64,000 nt of DNA from an uncultured Fluviicola sp. (GCF_902168135.1 NZ_CABHOL010000021.1:186001-250000); one strand, 5' to 3'; shown: positions 1-8,811, numbered from the stretch's first letter. Translations and numbers: made by a program. The notes: generated by a model not told the origin, from the letters alone.

Positions 1-10
1 AGAAGACCGC

Positions 11-36
11 AAAGGTTTGAATGGTGTATAACCTTT
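11..36. terminator. Weak hairpin at left edge
   Basis: Seven-base arms AAAGGTT and AACCTTT enclose a 12-base loop. The first 123 bases hold no gene I can support. Bases 6-14 read ACCGCAAAG, the start of a repeat motif that recurs near 52.2 kb, so this edge may be the tail of an upstream gene outside the window. There is no clear T-tract, so terminator function is a guess. Confidence 0.25.
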
Positions 37-123
37 CTGCACACATCCTGTAAGTCAAAAAAAAATCGAGACTTTTTCAACTAACTTTTTTAAAGCTATC
101 CTGTTTTCTTCTAATTTTAGCGT

Positions 124-942
124 ATGATTCCCTCAGAATTTCAGTCGTTTATACCTCTTGTTTTGAAAGCTTGTATAGAAGCCTCCGAAGCAATCATGGA
201 GATTTATGAAACGGATTTTGACCCTTCTATCAAAAATGACGGGAGTCCGGTAACCAAAGCAGACCTGCTTTCTAATGCAATTATCAAAAGAGAATTGGAG
301 AAAACCGGGATTCCGACCATTATGGAGGAAAGTGTTAATTCACCCTACGAGGTTCGGAAAAACTGGGAGACCGTCTGGATTGTAGATCCTTTGGACGGAA
401 CGAAAGAGTTTATCAAAAAAAATAGAGAATTTGCAATCTGCATCGCTTTGGTCCACCAAAACCAACCTGTTTTAGGTTTTATCGCTTCCCCCGCAAATAA
501 GGAAATCATTTTCGGAGGGAAAGAAATCGGTGCTTCATTTTTGCGTTTTACTCAGGTTGATCAGGCTGAAAACTGGAAAGCAATTCACCCCAAGACGGAA
601 ACTAATAATCCGCTTAAAATCTCGGGAAGCAGATCCCATCATTCGGGAAATGACCTGAAGTTTAATGAGTCCATGCGGCAGTTTTTCGGAGAGGTTTCAT
701 TCATAAAAATGGGGAGTGCCTTAAAATTTTTCGACCTTGCCTTGGGAAAAGCGGATGTTTATCCGAGATTTGCACCTACAATGGAATGGGATATCGCAGC
801 CGGACAAGCAATTATTGAAGCATTAGGCGGAAGTGTTGTGCATGCTGAAACAAACCAGCCGCTCAGATATAACAAGGAGAATTTATATAATCCTTATTTC
901 ATTGTACAAACTAAGCCGGTTATTGAGCGATTGAATAAATGA
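124..942 (+). CDS. cysQ: 3'(2'),5'-bisphosphate nucleotidase CysQ
   Basis: A 272-residue inositol-monophosphatase-fold protein. CysQ hydrolyses 3'-phosphoadenosine 5'-phosphate (PAP) to AMP and phosphate, which removes a by-product of sulfate assimilation and sulfotransfer. The metal-binding signature is visible: acidic residues EES near 68-70, DPLDGTKEF from residue 88, and WDIAAGQAI with its Asp at 223. Length is normal for the family. Two convergence points support this start: the N-terminus fits the family, and a -7-like box (TAATTTTA, 112-119) lies only four bases upstream, so the transcript may be nearly leaderless. Its stop overlaps the next gene by four bases (ATGA), so the three genes to 3964 probably form one operon. 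A broader inositol monophosphatase role is the main alternative. Confidence 0.88.
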   Translation: MIPSEFQSFIPLVLKACIEASEAIMEIYETDFDPSIKNDGSPVTKADLLSNAIIKRELEKTGIPTIMEESVNSPYEVRKNWETVWIVDPLDGTKEFIKKNREFAICIALVHQNQPVLGFIASPANKEIIFGGKEIGASFLRFTQVDQAENWKAIHPKTETNNPLKISGSRSHHSGNDLKFNESMRQFFGEVSFIKMGSALKFFDLALGKADVYPRFAPTMEWDIAAGQAIIEALGGSVVHAETNQPLRYNKENLYNPYFIVQTKPVIERLNK

Positions 943-2480
943 AACTGCTTCTGAACATCTTTTTTTCATGCTTCTGCACTTCCATGATTCTTGGACAGGA
1001 ATACCGCGTTTTACCGATTGAATCTTATTTTAAGGATGTTTCTTTTTTTACCGACTCTTCGTTTGCACCAGTTTTCCCGGTAACTAACAACCAGGTAAAT
1101 TATTACGATGCAGCCAAAGAACAAAAAGTACGTTACTCGGACCTCGGATATTACATTTATCAGCGCGAACTGATCCAGCTTGTAAAAAAGAACGGGGCTA
1201 TTTGGGTAAGCCCGATCTTAGACATTCAAATGGGACAGGAACAGGGCGATACCACTATGCGCCAGTATTTGAATGTCCGCGGACTTCGTATTGAAGGAAG
1301 TATGAAGAACAAGGTGTTTTTCTCCGGTTCGTTTTATGAGAATCAGGCAATTCTTCCTTATTACCTGCAGCAATATGTTACAAACCGGGGCGAGTTTTAT
1401 CCGAATGCAGCCGATTCAAGTTATTACCAGGTAAATGCGGTTATTCCCGGAAGTGCGCGGACCAAACCTTTTAAAACAAACGGATTTGATTACGCCTATG
1501 CAACAGGAATGGTACAATGGCAGGTTCTGAGAAATCTTTCGGTTTCGGCAGGAAACAACCCGGTTTTTGTGGGAAGCGGTTACCGATCAGTCATTTATTC
1601 CGATAATTCCTTGCCGACTATGAACTTCCGCGTCAACTATTCGCTGGGCAAAAAGTGGAACTTCCAGCTAATCCGTATGCAGGGATTGAATATGCTCCGC
1701 GTTCCTTATTCCAGCAATGGTGAAGCGCTTTATGAACGAAAAGCTTTAAGCATCGGATCCATCTATTTTCAGCCAACGGAACATGTAAGAATAGGATTGG
1801 TCGAAGGCGGAACCTGGACACGCGGGGATTCTATCCAGAAACAAGCAGTTGAAGGCGGTTTTTATATTCCGCTGCCGGGTGCTGCAACCATCCAGGAAGG
1901 AATCAACGGAAAAAGTTATGCTTATTTGGGTCTGGACCTGAACTGGCGGTTTTGGAAAGTGCTTTTATACGGTCAATACGGAAGGAATCCTTACGCGAAA
2001 TCGAGCGATGCGGGTCAAATAGGAATTCGTTACTGGCCTTTCAAATCTCCGAATTACCTGGTGCATTTAGAGTACAACCACACCTCTTCAAATGCTTATC
2101 AGGCTTCCAATCCACGAATCAATTACGGGAATTTCAATCTGCCTATCGGGCATCCGATGGGAGCCGGAGTGGATGAAATCGTGGTACGGATTCGGGCGGA
2201 ATGGAACCACCTGTTCATCAGTTCATCTACCAATTACTATGTCAACCAGTCTGATAATTACAGGGTGTTACTTCCTGTTTACGAATCCAATACAGGTGTG
2301 AATCAGCAGGTGTTTTATGAAAACCTGGAAATAGGGTACAATTTCAATCACATTTACGGATTGGAGATTTTTGGCTCTGCCAGACTGCGAATGGTCAATA
2401 ATCCGCTGCAGAACGGACAATCTTACTGGTTCAATGTAGGAATCAGAACAGCTCTTAACAATCATTATTTCGATTTCTGA
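939..2480 (+). CDS. Wzi/RemB-like outer-membrane beta-barrel protein
   Basis: 513 residues with a signal peptide (residues 1-19, ending at GQ) followed by aromatic-rich alternating segments typical of an outer-membrane barrel. A GSGYRSVIYSDNS-type segment near residues 210-222 recurs in the next gene as GEGYRSLIQGD, so the two are tandem paralogues. The pattern reminds me of capsule-assembly Wzi proteins and of the flavobacterial gliding protein RemB, but I cannot separate these by eye. It overlaps cysQ by four bases and the next gene by one base, implying translational coupling. The likely location is the outer membrane; the role is probably surface polysaccharide attachment or motility, which is inference. 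Confidence 0.55.
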   Translation: MKLLLNIFFSCFCTSMILGQEYRVLPIESYFKDVSFFTDSSFAPVFPVTNNQVNYYDAAKEQKVRYSDLGYYIYQRELIQLVKKNGAIWVSPILDIQMGQEQGDTTMRQYLNVRGLRIEGSMKNKVFFSGSFYENQAILPYYLQQYVTNRGEFYPNAADSSYYQVNAVIPGSARTKPFKTNGFDYAYATGMVQWQVLRNLSVSAGNNPVFVGSGYRSVIYSDNSLPTMNFRVNYSLGKKWNFQLIRMQGLNMLRVPYSSNGEALYERKALSIGSIYFQPTEHVRIGLVEGGTWTRGDSIQKQAVEGGFYIPLPGAATIQEGINGKSYAYLGLDLNWRFWKVLLYGQYGRNPYAKSSDAGQIGIRYWPFKSPNYLVHLEYNHTSSNAYQASNPRINYGNFNLPIGHPMGAGVDEIVVRIRAEWNHLFISSSTNYYVNQSDNYRVLLPVYESNTGVNQQVFYENLEIGYNFNHIYGLEIFGSARLRMVNNPLQNGQSYWFNVGIRTALNNHYFDF

Positions 2481-3964
2481 TGCGGCATATCATTTACATA
2501 GCGTTTTTATTTTGCTGCTTCCAAAGCTTTGCCCAGGGAGGAATTGATCGTATCCGTCATTTTAATTTAAAGCCGGAATTCCCGTTTAACAGGAGCCTTC
2601 ATCATTCCATTCAACCGCTGATTCGCACTCAGCCTTTCATTTTCCGAGATGATACCACAGACATGATCATTGAAATCGGGAAAGATAAACAGCTCTTTTC
2701 TAACCCATCGAGAACAAGCAGGTCTTTCGTTATTCTTCCTGCTTCAGACAGCTATTTCCAATACGATACAGCCATCAGCTACCGCGCTTCGGTCGGTTTC
2801 AATTTCGAAAAGACCTGGGGGAAATGGTACAACCGCACCCTGCTGACTTCCGGGTGGAGCCTGCGCGAGGATTACACGCAGACACACATTGCTTTTTCTC
2901 CGCTGCAAGACCGCAGTTCTTTTTGGTTTACGGATATCCGCACGCGTTTCGGGTACACGCCCGGTGAAATGCTTCACATCAGCGCAGGAATTGACAACCA
3001 ATTCTTCGGGGAAGGATACCGTTCGCTGATCCAGGGAGACCAGGTTGCACCGAATCCGTTTGTGCAGTTCCGGGTGAATTTCTGGAACCTCGAATACGGG
3101 CTTCTTTACCAATTTCTGCACGACAATAATTATGCGAACAAAACCCGCGATTGGAAATACAATACCACTCATTACCTGAGTATGAATATCGGGTCGAACT
3201 TCAACATCATGTTATTGGAATCCGTTATTTTCCAGTCGAAAGACAGCACTTACAAACGGGGCTATGAGGTCGAATATTTGAACCCGTTCGTGTTTTTCCG
3301 GCCACAGGAATACAGTCTTGGATCTACAGACAACGTCTTGCTTGCTTTACAATCTTCCTATTCTTTCTACGGAAAAAAACACTGTGTTTACTTTCAGCTG
3401 CCGCTGGATGAATTTGTATTAAAAGAAATCACAAAGCGTTCCAAATGGTGGGCAAATAAATACGGATTACAATTGGGAATCAAAGGACAGTTCAGAAGCT
3501 GGTCCTACCAGTTGGAAGGAAATCTGGTGAGACCTTATACTTTTTCCCATATTTCTTCGGGACAAAATAACGCTTCTTTGGGCTTACCGCTGGGGCATTA
3601 TTTAGGCGGTAATTTTGCCGAATTGATCGCAACGGCCCGCATTCCGTTTAAGAATTTCCAGCTAACACTCTTCTCTTCTTTTTACCTGAAAGGGTATGAT
3701 GATTCCGCTATCAGTTACGGAGGTGATATTTACAAAAGCTACACTTCCCATCCGAAAGAATACGGAAACACCATTGGCCAGGGAATTACCCAGCGCACTC
3801 TTTCACTTCAGGCCAATGCATCCACCACTTTAAACAAGCTACAGCTGGAATTATACCTCCAGGCAGGATTACAATACAGTTGGGGAGAAATGGGCACAAA
3901 CACCACTCCCCTTGTTTGCGCAGGAATACGCAGCGGTCTGTTCAATGAACGAAAGATCCGGTAA
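2480..3964 (+). CDS. Second Wzi/RemB-like outer-membrane barrel protein
   Basis: 494 residues with a signal peptide (MRHIIYIAFLFCCFQSFAQ) and a barrel-like body rich in Tyr, Phe and Trp. Residues near 175-190 (NQFFGEGYRSLIQGD) match the conserved segment of the preceding protein, so this is its diverged paralogue. Its start codon uses the last base of the upstream stop (TGATG), the tightest possible coupling. It ends just before a hairpin at 3968-4002 that can stop transcription from both sides, since the next gene is convergent. Function is not known; a pair of related outer-membrane proteins could form a complex or handle two related glycans, which is inference. Confidence 0.5.
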   Translation: MRHIIYIAFLFCCFQSFAQGGIDRIRHFNLKPEFPFNRSLHHSIQPLIRTQPFIFRDDTTDMIIEIGKDKQLFSNPSRTSRSFVILPASDSYFQYDTAISYRASVGFNFEKTWGKWYNRTLLTSGWSLREDYTQTHIAFSPLQDRSSFWFTDIRTRFGYTPGEMLHISAGIDNQFFGEGYRSLIQGDQVAPNPFVQFRVNFWNLEYGLLYQFLHDNNYANKTRDWKYNTTHYLSMNIGSNFNIMLLESVIFQSKDSTYKRGYEVEYLNPFVFFRPQEYSLGSTDNVLLALQSSYSFYGKKHCVYFQLPLDEFVLKEITKRSKWWANKYGLQLGIKGQFRSWSYQLEGNLVRPYTFSHISSGQNNASLGLPLGHYLGGNFAELIATARIPFKNFQLTLFSSFYLKGYDDSAISYGGDIYKSYTSHPKEYGNTIGQGITQRTLSLQANASTTLNKLQLELYLQAGLQYSWGEMGTNTTPLVCAGIRSGLFNERKIR

Positions 3965-3967
3965 TAA

Positions 3968-4002
3968 AAAAGGGCGCTTCGACTACGCTCAGCGACCCTT
4001 TT
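3968..4002. terminator. Bidirectional terminator hairpin with REP-like core
   Basis: Arms AAAAGGGCGCT and AGCGACCCTTTT pair with one bulged A. The loop TTCGACTACGCTC belongs to a palindromic core often seen between bacterial genes. The hairpin sits between convergent genes ending at 3964 and 4026, with A/T runs on both sides, so it can serve both. Confidence 0.7.
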
Positions 4003-4025
4003 CATTCATTTAGTTTACAAGACTT

Positions 4026-4805
4026 TTAGATCTGGATCGAACCAAGACTCTTGATCTGACCTTTTGTGATCGTAACGTCCTGTATACTTTTTTGAGATGC
4101 TACCACTTCACCTTGTCCTTTCGCCTCAATTTTCAAAGTATATGTTCCGTCAGGAACTCCTTTGATCATAAAAAATCCGTTGCTGTTTATAAAAGTACTT
4201 GCGTTATAAGAAGCATTACTTAAACTGATTGCTGCCTGTGAGGTTCCGCTAACTTGTCCCTGCACACCTGTGGACGGATCCACAATTTCCGCAATTACAG
4301 GATTCAGTGTATAACCTCCGCCTGCCTGCGCAATCGATGAGCCTACGTTGAAATCCAGCAAAATACTCGCTGTAATGCCGCTGGTTACCGTACATTGGAT
4401 GGGAACCTCAACCTGCCCCTGGAAATTTGACCCGAAAGATAAGTTCACGGTATTTGATCCGTTTGTGCCATTAAATGTCAAACTATTTTCCCCGCTAAAA
4501 GTCAACTTTAGTTTGGTATATGTTCCGGGTTGAACAGTTGTTGCACTAGCTAATGTAACCTCTGCCCCGTTTGTCAAAGTCATGATATTGACTTCCTGGG
4601 AAGACTCATTGATGGTAACCCATCCGGAATTCTGAAGGTATGCTTCGATTTTAACGATTTCAACATTCAGCGCTACAAAATCGCCGGGTGAATCGGTCAT
4701 TCGAACTTCCATTTGACCCTGAGTGGTCTTATTGTCTTTCTTACATGATTGAATCGTGAATCCCGCACAAACAATCATCAACGTTAATACTAGTATCCTT
4801 TTCAT
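4026..4805 (-). CDS. DUF4382-domain lipoprotein
   Basis: 259 residues from the ATG at 4805. The longer open frame to 4898 adds 31 residues that would hide the lipoprotein signal, so I chose the internal start MKRILVLTLMIV. The lipobox-like stretch ends IQSC, followed by KKDNK. The segment GQMEVRMTDSPGDF with following IVKIEAYL is typical of DUF4382. The C-terminal ~90 residues, with PDGTYTLKIEAKG, look like a carboxypeptidase-regulatory or prealbumin-like beta domain. It is probably anchored in the outer membrane or surface. Function is unknown. It is monocistronic and convergent with the barrel genes. Confidence 0.75.
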   Translation of the reverse strand: MKRILVLTLMIVCAGFTIQSCKKDNKTTQGQMEVRMTDSPGDFVALNVEIVKIEAYLQNSGWVTINESSQEVNIMTLTNGAEVTLASATTVQPGTYTKLKLTFSGENSLTFNGTNGSNTVNLSFGSNFQGQVEVPIQCTVTSGITASILLDFNVGSSIAQAGGGYTLNPVIAEIVDPSTGVQGQVSGTSQAAISLSNASYNASTFINSNGFFMIKGVPDGTYTLKIEAKGQGEVVASQKSIQDVTITKGQIKSLGSIQI

Positions 4806-4960
4806 AATCGTGTCTATTAATCGGAAAGGGATAAACGAAGTTTGTGCCAAAGAGCTATGATCTATTTCTTTTACAGAAGCATATCCCAACAAAACCAAGC
4901 ATTTTTCAAAAAGTTGACTGCTTTTCGGAAAACAGGAGGTTCACTTTGGCTCATTCAATA

Positions 4961-4996
4961 TGAAAACGACGTTTTCAAAATGAAAGCCATTTTCAT
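4961..4996. promoter_or_regulatory. Two adjacent operator-like palindromes
   Basis: TGAAAACGACGTTTTCA at 4961-4977 is a perfect inverted repeat centred on one A. Directly after it, ATGAAAGCCATTTTCAT (4980-4996) repeats the TGAAA/TTTCA half-sites. Together they look like two dimer sites, or a small hairpin. They lie 156 bases upstream of the DUF4382 gene, in the gap leading to ctaB. No regulator is identified. Confidence 0.3.
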
Positions 4997-5057
4997 TTCC
5001 ATTTCTTTAAAATAATTTTGAGCGAATGAAGGGAATAAATCGGGATGGATATTTATG

Positions 5058-5152
5058 GCAAAAAAAGAGGGAGGCTTACCACTTCCTCCCTCAAACTAAC
5101 ACACCTATGACCCGATTTTTGAGAATTCGTTAAGAATCTCATAACCTGATAC
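5058..5152 (-). ncRNA. Candidate small RNA ending in an intrinsic terminator
   Basis: On the minus strand a perfect hairpin (arms GAGGGAGG and CCTCCCTC, 5067-5092) is followed by seven T residues, a textbook intrinsic terminator. No gene ends upstream of it on that strand. A -7-like box TATCTTTG lies at 5164-5157, which would start a transcript near 5150. A second hairpin (GAGATTC with GAATTCTC, around 5119-5141) sits near its 5' end. No convincing -33 box is seen. I see no other gene in the 557-base gap 4806-5362. Confidence 0.4.
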
Positions 5153-5304
5153 AGAACAAAGATATCTTTAAAGTTAAATGAAACATTCAGGAATTAATAA
5201 CAGGTAAGAACGAAGTAACATTTGGTTCATTTTAAAGAATACTTGAATTAATTGTTATCTAAAATCAATCTAATTTGCCCCTGATTTGAAATTTTGAATT
5301 CGAG

Positions 5305-5339
5305 TTGGGTACAACTTCGCAAGTTGATGCTTACATTTG
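5305..5339 (+). promoter_or_regulatory. Probable ctaB operon promoter
   Basis: TACATTTG at 5332-5339 fits the Bacteroidota -7 box TAnnTTTG. A TTG at 5305-5307 could be the -33 element, though the 24-base spacing is longer than usual. Transcription would start near 5345, which places the upstream ATG at 5294 outside the mRNA and supports the ATG at 5363. Confidence 0.45.
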
Positions 5340-5362
5340 CACAATCTTTAAAAAGAGTAATT

Positions 5363-6262
5363 ATGGGTATTGGCAAAAAAGTGAAGATGTACATGAATTT
5401 CACCAAATTCAGACTCTCAGCCCTTGTTATTCTTTCAGCACTTTCCGGATACTTATTTGTTGGCGGTCATGACGGACTGGAAATGACCTACTTAATGCTC
5501 GGTGGCTTGTTGGTTACTGCAGCTTCCAATGGCTCCAATCAAATTTGGGAACGCGAATTAGACGTTTTAATGAACCGGACCGGAAAAAGACCTCTTCCAA
5601 CAGGAGAAATGTCCGTAAATGAAGGATTAGTTGTAATTGCCCTTTGCTTGCTTCCCGGATTGTGGATGCTTTACCAGTTAAATCTGGGTTCCATGCTACT
5701 TGGTTTAGCAGCATTCGTATCTTACGTTTTCATTTATACTCCGATGAAGCGCATTTCTACATGGGCCGTTTTCGTAGGGGCATTTCCGGGAGCTCTTCCG
5801 CCGATGATCGGTGCTGTTGCCGGATCTGACAGCTTTGGTTTGGTACCGGGAGTATTGTTTTTTGTACAGTTCGTATGGCAATTCCCGCATTTCTGGGCAA
5901 TTGCCTGGGTAGTTTACGACGATTACCAGCAAGCAGGTTTTTCATTGTTACCGTCAAAAGATGGCCGCACGAAAGGATCCGCTTTCCAGATTATGATCTA
6001 TTCACTGGCTTTGATCCCTTTTTCATTACTGCCATGGCTCATGGGTTGGACAAGTGACATTACCTTAATAGTAGCAGGAAGCTGTTCCATCTTATTTTTC
6101 CTGCAGTCCTATAAATTATTCCTGAGCCTTACTATAGCTGATGCCAAAAAATTGATGTTTGCATCGTTCATTTGGCTGCCGGTTGTTCAATTTTTATATG
6201 TGTTTGACAGAAAGCTCCCTGAAATTATGGATGCTTTATGGCAGCACGGTACACTTTTTTAA
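5363..6262 (+). CDS. ctaB: Protoheme IX farnesyltransferase (heme O synthase)
   Basis: 299 residues from the ATG at 5363; the frame is open to 5294 but that start lies upstream of the likely promoter. CtaB transfers a farnesyl group to heme b to make heme O, the precursor of heme A for cytochrome oxidase. It is a UbiA-type membrane prenyltransferase with about eight to nine helices. The first Asp-rich region is modified to NQIWERELDVLMNRT (residues ~70-84), the signature expected for heme O synthases, and the second is VYDDYQQAGFSLLP. It heads a tight operon of oxidase subunits and assembly factors to 10779, six bases from the next gene. Confidence 0.92.
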   Translation: MGIGKKVKMYMNFTKFRLSALVILSALSGYLFVGGHDGLEMTYLMLGGLLVTAASNGSNQIWERELDVLMNRTGKRPLPTGEMSVNEGLVVIALCLLPGLWMLYQLNLGSMLLGLAAFVSYVFIYTPMKRISTWAVFVGAFPGALPPMIGAVAGSDSFGLVPGVLFFVQFVWQFPHFWAIAWVVYDDYQQAGFSLLPSKDGRTKGSAFQIMIYSLALIPFSLLPWLMGWTSDITLIVAGSCSILFFLQSYKLFLSLTIADAKKLMFASFIWLPVVQFLYVFDRKLPEIMDALWQHGTLF

Positions 6263-6268
6263 AAACGT

Positions 6269-7324
6269 ATGTCACAAATTGATTACGATAAAGAATTAAC
6301 TCCCGAGGTTCGGGAGAAAATGAAGAAAAACCTCATTTATGTAGGGATTTTCGGTATCATCATGTTATTTGCAGGTTTGTCCTCAGGATACATTGTAAGT
6401 GCAGGAGATACCTTTTGGGTGAAGTACAACTTCCCGCCGGCATTCTATATTTCCACGGCTTTGATCATTCTAAGCAGTATTATCCTCTTTGTGGGAATTA
6501 AAGTTGCCCAAAAAGGAAATGCGGCAATCCTGAAGACCATTGTTCCTTTAACATTCGTTCTTGGGGTCGGGTTTGCTTACTTCCAGTTTAAAGGATACAA
6601 GGAATTGTATCAAAACGGAGCATTCCTTTCTTCGAAGATTACCGTTTCCGAAGGCCGTTACGGTTCTTATTACGAACTTCAGGTAAATGGAAAATACATG
6701 GAGGTCGACGGTAATGATTACCTGATTGCCGGAAAGGTTATTTCTGAAAACCAGAAAAAAGAAATCGGTGAATTCGCCAGGCAGTTTGAACGCATCACCA
6801 AAGAGAAAAACCCGAAGATCGCGGACCTGGATAAATACACTATTCTTTACAAGCACCAGCCGGTGAGCTTAAAAGACGGGAAGTTCTATGTACAGGACAC
6901 CGTTGAACTGCAGCATGTAGATTTAATACGCCTGGAAGAATTCTCGTGGCATCTCCGCGACGGAAGAGGTGATTTTTTCCACTCCGGGAAATACGGCAAA
7001 GATTTTAAGATCTATTACAAAAATCAGGAGTTGGATTATAAAGAACGAACACTTTATTACCAGGGAGTTCCTTTAAATGCACCACTTCAATTGAAAATGG
7101 ATTCATCTTCCGATACAGCGACATCCTATCTTTACATCTTGACATTTTTACACTTATTACATATTTTAGTTACACTAATTTTTGTACTAAGAGCTTCAAT
7201 TCGTTCATTCTCAGGTAAATTAGCAGTTGATAATTTCCTTCCGGTACGCACACTTGCCATTTTCTGGCATTTTTTAGGCGTATTATGGATCTATTTATTG
7301 CTTTTTTTACTTTTTATTCATTAA
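6269..7324 (+). CDS. Cytochrome c oxidase subunit III-like protein
   Basis: 351 residues. Three N-terminal helices (roughly 20-45, 53-78, 86-110) and two C-terminal helices (roughly 285-312, 326-350) flank a soluble stretch of about 170 residues. The last helix region, IFWHFLGVLWIYLLLFL, matches the conserved end of heme-copper oxidase subunit III, and a HLLH motif lies in the helix before. The central loop has no domain I recognise. It is directly followed by a second subunit III gene, so the oxidase probably carries two related subunits, or this one has an assembly role. Catalytic subunits I and II are not in the window. Confidence 0.75.
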   Translation: MSQIDYDKELTPEVREKMKKNLIYVGIFGIIMLFAGLSSGYIVSAGDTFWVKYNFPPAFYISTALIILSSIILFVGIKVAQKGNAAILKTIVPLTFVLGVGFAYFQFKGYKELYQNGAFLSSKITVSEGRYGSYYELQVNGKYMEVDGNDYLIAGKVISENQKKEIGEFARQFERITKEKNPKIADLDKYTILYKHQPVSLKDGKFYVQDTVELQHVDLIRLEEFSWHLRDGRGDFFHSGKYGKDFKIYYKNQELDYKERTLYYQGVPLNAPLQLKMDSSSDTATSYLYILTFLHLLHILVTLIFVLRASIRSFSGKLAVDNFLPVRTLAIFWHFLGVLWIYLLLFLLFIH

Positions 7325-7345
7325 ACTTGCACAAAAAATTATAAA

Positions 7346-8398
7346 ATGGCTGGACACGCTACAACACATGTCGACGCTGCTACCGCTTGGGGCGGGAAGA
7401 CTTCACCGTTTAACGTAAGTTACGGAAAGTTAATGATGTGGTTTTTCTTGGTATCGGATGCATTGACATTCGGTGGATTGTTAGTTGCTTATGGTTATAC
7501 GCGCCACACAACGCAGAGCGCATGGCCGATCGGTGAAGAGACTTTTGACTCTCTGCCTTTCCTGGGTCATGGATATCCATTGATGTATGTTGCATTGATG
7601 ACGTTCATTTTGATCGTATCTTCCGTAACGATGGTATTGGCTGTTGAAGCCGGTCACCGTATGGACAAAAAAGGAGTAATGAAGTGGATGATCGCTACCA
7701 TTATCGGTGGTTTCTTCTTCCTGGGTTCTCAGGCTTGGGAATGGTCTCACTTTATCCACGGATCTCATTTCGGAAGTGTGGAAATCCTTTCAGGAGAGCA
7801 TACAGGTTCCCGTGCAATTGTAAAAGGACATTTCGGGGATTTGGAAAGCTTTACGGTTGTTCAGGCTGGAAAACACCACAAAGTAGGAGATGTTATCAAA
7901 GAAACTCCGGATGAATTGTTCCACCATTTCCGTACTGCTGTTATGAACGGACAAGTTAAAGACGGAAAGATTACTTTGCATGACGGTTCGGTTGCTACCT
8001 GGAAAAAACATAACGATGAGCACATGGAGTTGATCATCAAAACCGATGGAACAGGTCATTCTTTATCAAAAGTGACTAAGATCCACGGAAAAGATGCTGA
8101 AGCGAAATACTGGGAATCTGTTAATTCAGGAAAAAAAGGAGCGATCATTTATGGTGCTGACTTAAAAAGCAACGAGTATGGTCCTTCCCAATACGGACAA
8201 TTCTTCTTCTTCATTACAGGATTCCACGGATTCCACGTATTCTCAGGAGTTGTTATTAACATCTTAATTTTCTTAGGAGTTGCACGTGGTACTTACCACA
8301 AACGCGGACACTACGAAATGGTTGAGAAAACAGGATTGTACTGGCACTTTGTCGATTTAGTATGGGTGTTTGTATTTACATTCTTCTACTTAGTTTAA
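7346..8398 (+). CDS. ctaE: Cytochrome c oxidase subunit III
   Basis: 350 residues, heme-copper oxidase subunit III family. N-terminal helices include WFFLVSDALTFGGLLVAYGY and GGFFFLGSQAWEW; the C-terminal half has FFFITGFHGFHVFSG and YWHFVDLVWVFVFTFFYL, both hallmark motifs. Subunit III stabilises the oxidase core and the proton pathway in the inner membrane. An extra soluble insertion of about 130 residues (about 138-270), rich in His, Lys and Asp, separates helices three and four. It begins 21 bases after the first subunit III gene. Assignment to the family is strong; which of the two is the structural subunit is inferred from better motif conservation here. Confidence 0.88.
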   Translation: MAGHATTHVDAATAWGGKTSPFNVSYGKLMMWFFLVSDALTFGGLLVAYGYTRHTTQSAWPIGEETFDSLPFLGHGYPLMYVALMTFILIVSSVTMVLAVEAGHRMDKKGVMKWMIATIIGGFFFLGSQAWEWSHFIHGSHFGSVEILSGEHTGSRAIVKGHFGDLESFTVVQAGKHHKVGDVIKETPDELFHHFRTAVMNGQVKDGKITLHDGSVATWKKHNDEHMELIIKTDGTGHSLSKVTKIHGKDAEAKYWESVNSGKKGAIIYGADLKSNEYGPSQYGQFFFFITGFHGFHVFSGVVINILIFLGVARGTYHKRGHYEMVEKTGLYWHFVDLVWVFVFTFFYLV

Positions 8399-8417
8399 TT
8401 TTTGAAAGATCTATATC

Positions 8418-8786
8418 ATGGAAAGAGACGATATTATTGAATACTCATTGGATGCTCACCATAGCGAAGAACAAGGAAAAAAGGTCCGTCGCAAAATTTG
8501 GTTAGTAACAGCGATCCTTACTGTAATTACAGCATTTGAAGTTGCTGTTGGAGCAATGGTTCACCAGGATAATCCAATGTGGTGGGTAGTTAAATTATTA
8601 TTCATCGGATTGACATTATTGAAAGCGGGATACATCGTATTGGTGTTCATGCACTTGGGTGACGAGAGAAAGGTATTGAAGTACTGCATCCTTGTTCCGT
8701 ATTTTATTTTCATTATTTACCTTATTTTCATTGCGCTGACTGAGGCTAATGCAGTCCATACAGCATGGGAAACATACGGAGGATAG
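8418..8786 (+). CDS. Cytochrome c oxidase subunit IV family protein
   Basis: 122 residues with three predicted helices (about 27-48, 53-78 and 86-110). The middle segment LKAGYIVLVFMHLGDERK matches the prokaryotic subunit IV (CyoD/COX4_pro) pattern, where MHL precedes a polar turn. The soluble N-terminus carries several acidic residues and His. It is a small accessory subunit of the terminal oxidase in the inner membrane. It lies 19 bases downstream of subunit III. Confidence 0.85.
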   Translation: MERDDIIEYSLDAHHSEEQGKKVRRKIWLVTAILTVITAFEVAVGAMVHQDNPMWWVVKLLFIGLTLLKAGYIVLVFMHLGDERKVLKYCILVPYFIFIIYLIFIALTEANAVHTAWETYGG

Positions 8787-8811
8787 TTTCATTTTAAATC
8801 ATTTTTAGCCA

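Noticed and set aside
2744-3172. 142-residue minus-strand open frame inside the second barrel gene
   Set aside because: It lies wholly antisense to a well-supported secreted-protein gene, has no start signal and no recognisable family.
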